DNA from: Zoogloeaceae bacterium
GTDB lineage: Bacteria; Pseudomonadota; Gammaproteobacteria; Burkholderiales; Rhodocyclaceae
Direction of reading: 5' to 3'
NCBI GenBank assembly: GCA_031274855.1
Contig: JAISPO010000195.1
Span: 1-6,030, forward strand
DNA: 6,030 bases
Within the stretch, counting starts at the first letter, position 1. Each line of letters starts with the position of its first letter. Shown here in pieces: positions 5,914 to 6,030 of the stretch. The notes under the pieces are model-generated. The model ran no database searches, was not told where the DNA came from, and saw only the letters and a list, made by a program, of their open reading frames with translations. Made by a program: the position numbers and the translations under genes.

Positions 5914-5958
5914 AAAGCAGCCTTGCCTCCGTATGTAGGCAAGGCTGCTTTGCTTTTG
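5914..5958 (+). terminator. strong hairpin terminator, possibly bidirectional
   Basis: AAAGCAGCCTTGCC (5914-5927) is perfectly complementary to GGCAAGGCTGCTTT (5938-5951), a 14-bp stem with a 10-base loop. It is followed by TTTGCTTTT on the plus strand. In the other direction the stem is followed by TTTATATGG, so weaker termination of leftward transcripts is possible. It is the first convincing terminator after the transporter gene, about 420 bases past its stop, and would end the IclR/dehydrogenase/transporter transcript after reading through the IS relic and simple repeat. Confidence 0.8.
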
Positions 5959-5976
5959 GCTCTCGGAGTTCGGGTG

Positions 5977-6030
5977 ATGATAGAAGAAGCGGCGAAGGCT
6001 GGGGCGCAAGCCAAAGAAGATCAATGGTTG
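5977..6030 (+). CDS. possible 5' end of a gene cut by the right edge
   Basis: An ATG at 5977 has GGAG 8 bases upstream (5965-5968) and opens a frame of 18 codons to the window end, MIEEAAKAGAQAKEDQWL. It begins 25 bases after the terminator stem. No family is recognisable from so few residues, and the same DNA is also open on the minus strand, so this could be chance. Confidence 0.2.
   Translation, partial: MIEEAAKAGAQAKEDQWL

Noticed and set aside
5665..6024. Open frame of 119 codons on the minus strand across the simple repeat, and shorter overlapping frames on both strands
   Set aside because: The translation is low-complexity Cys/Val/Arg over the repeat, crosses a strong hairpin, reads into the IS remnant, and has no recognisable domain.
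1..6030. tRNA, rRNA or riboswitch
   Set aside because: No cloverleaf with a TTCGANNC arm, rRNA-like block or recognisable riboswitch core was found on either strand by eye.

Overview
The window looks like a chromosomal piece of a Gram-negative betaproteobacterium, most likely Burkholderiales (Alcaligenaceae- or Burkholderiaceae-like). This rests on moderately GC-rich coding DNA, protein signatures typical of catabolic beta-oxidation genes in that group, and a relic of an IS481-family insertion sequence. The taxonomic call is an inference from sequence style, not from a search.

Layout. Positions 1-1889 hold a minus-strand pair: an enoyl-CoA hydratase (crotonase) followed 3 bases later by a long-form 3-hydroxyacyl-CoA dehydrogenase, whose C-terminus runs off the left edge. 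Positions 1890-2171 are an AT-rich divergent control region. Positions 2172-5491 hold a plus-strand set: an IclR-family regulator, an acyl-CoA dehydrogenase 16 bases downstream, and an MFS transporter 61 bases further on. Positions 5492-6030 have no convincing complete gene. They contain a 181-bp internally deleted IS481-family element just 8 bases after the transporter stop, a 59-bp CACACG/CACACATA simple repeat, two consecutive strong hairpins (the second terminator-like), and possibly the first codons of a gene leaving the right edge.

How it fits together. The transporter would import an organic acid. A CoA-activating enzyme, not in this window, would make its thioester. The acyl-CoA dehydrogenase, enoyl-CoA hydratase and 3-hydroxyacyl-CoA dehydrogenase would then carry out the three successive beta-oxidation steps before thiolysis; the thiolase is also not seen. 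The IclR protein between the divergent arms is the natural candidate regulator. A 13-base word occurs twice in opposite orientations in the control region, once as part of a 19-bp palindrome and once over the start of the hydratase. A close 10-base variant lies over the ribosome-binding site of the regulator. This suggests a local operator system with autoregulation. The substrate cannot be read from sequence alone; a dicarboxylic, alicyclic or aromatic-side-chain acid is plausible.

No clearly undescribed system is seen. The most distinctive items are the repeated operator-like sites, the MITE-like IS481 remnant and the strictly alternating purine-pyrimidine repeat.
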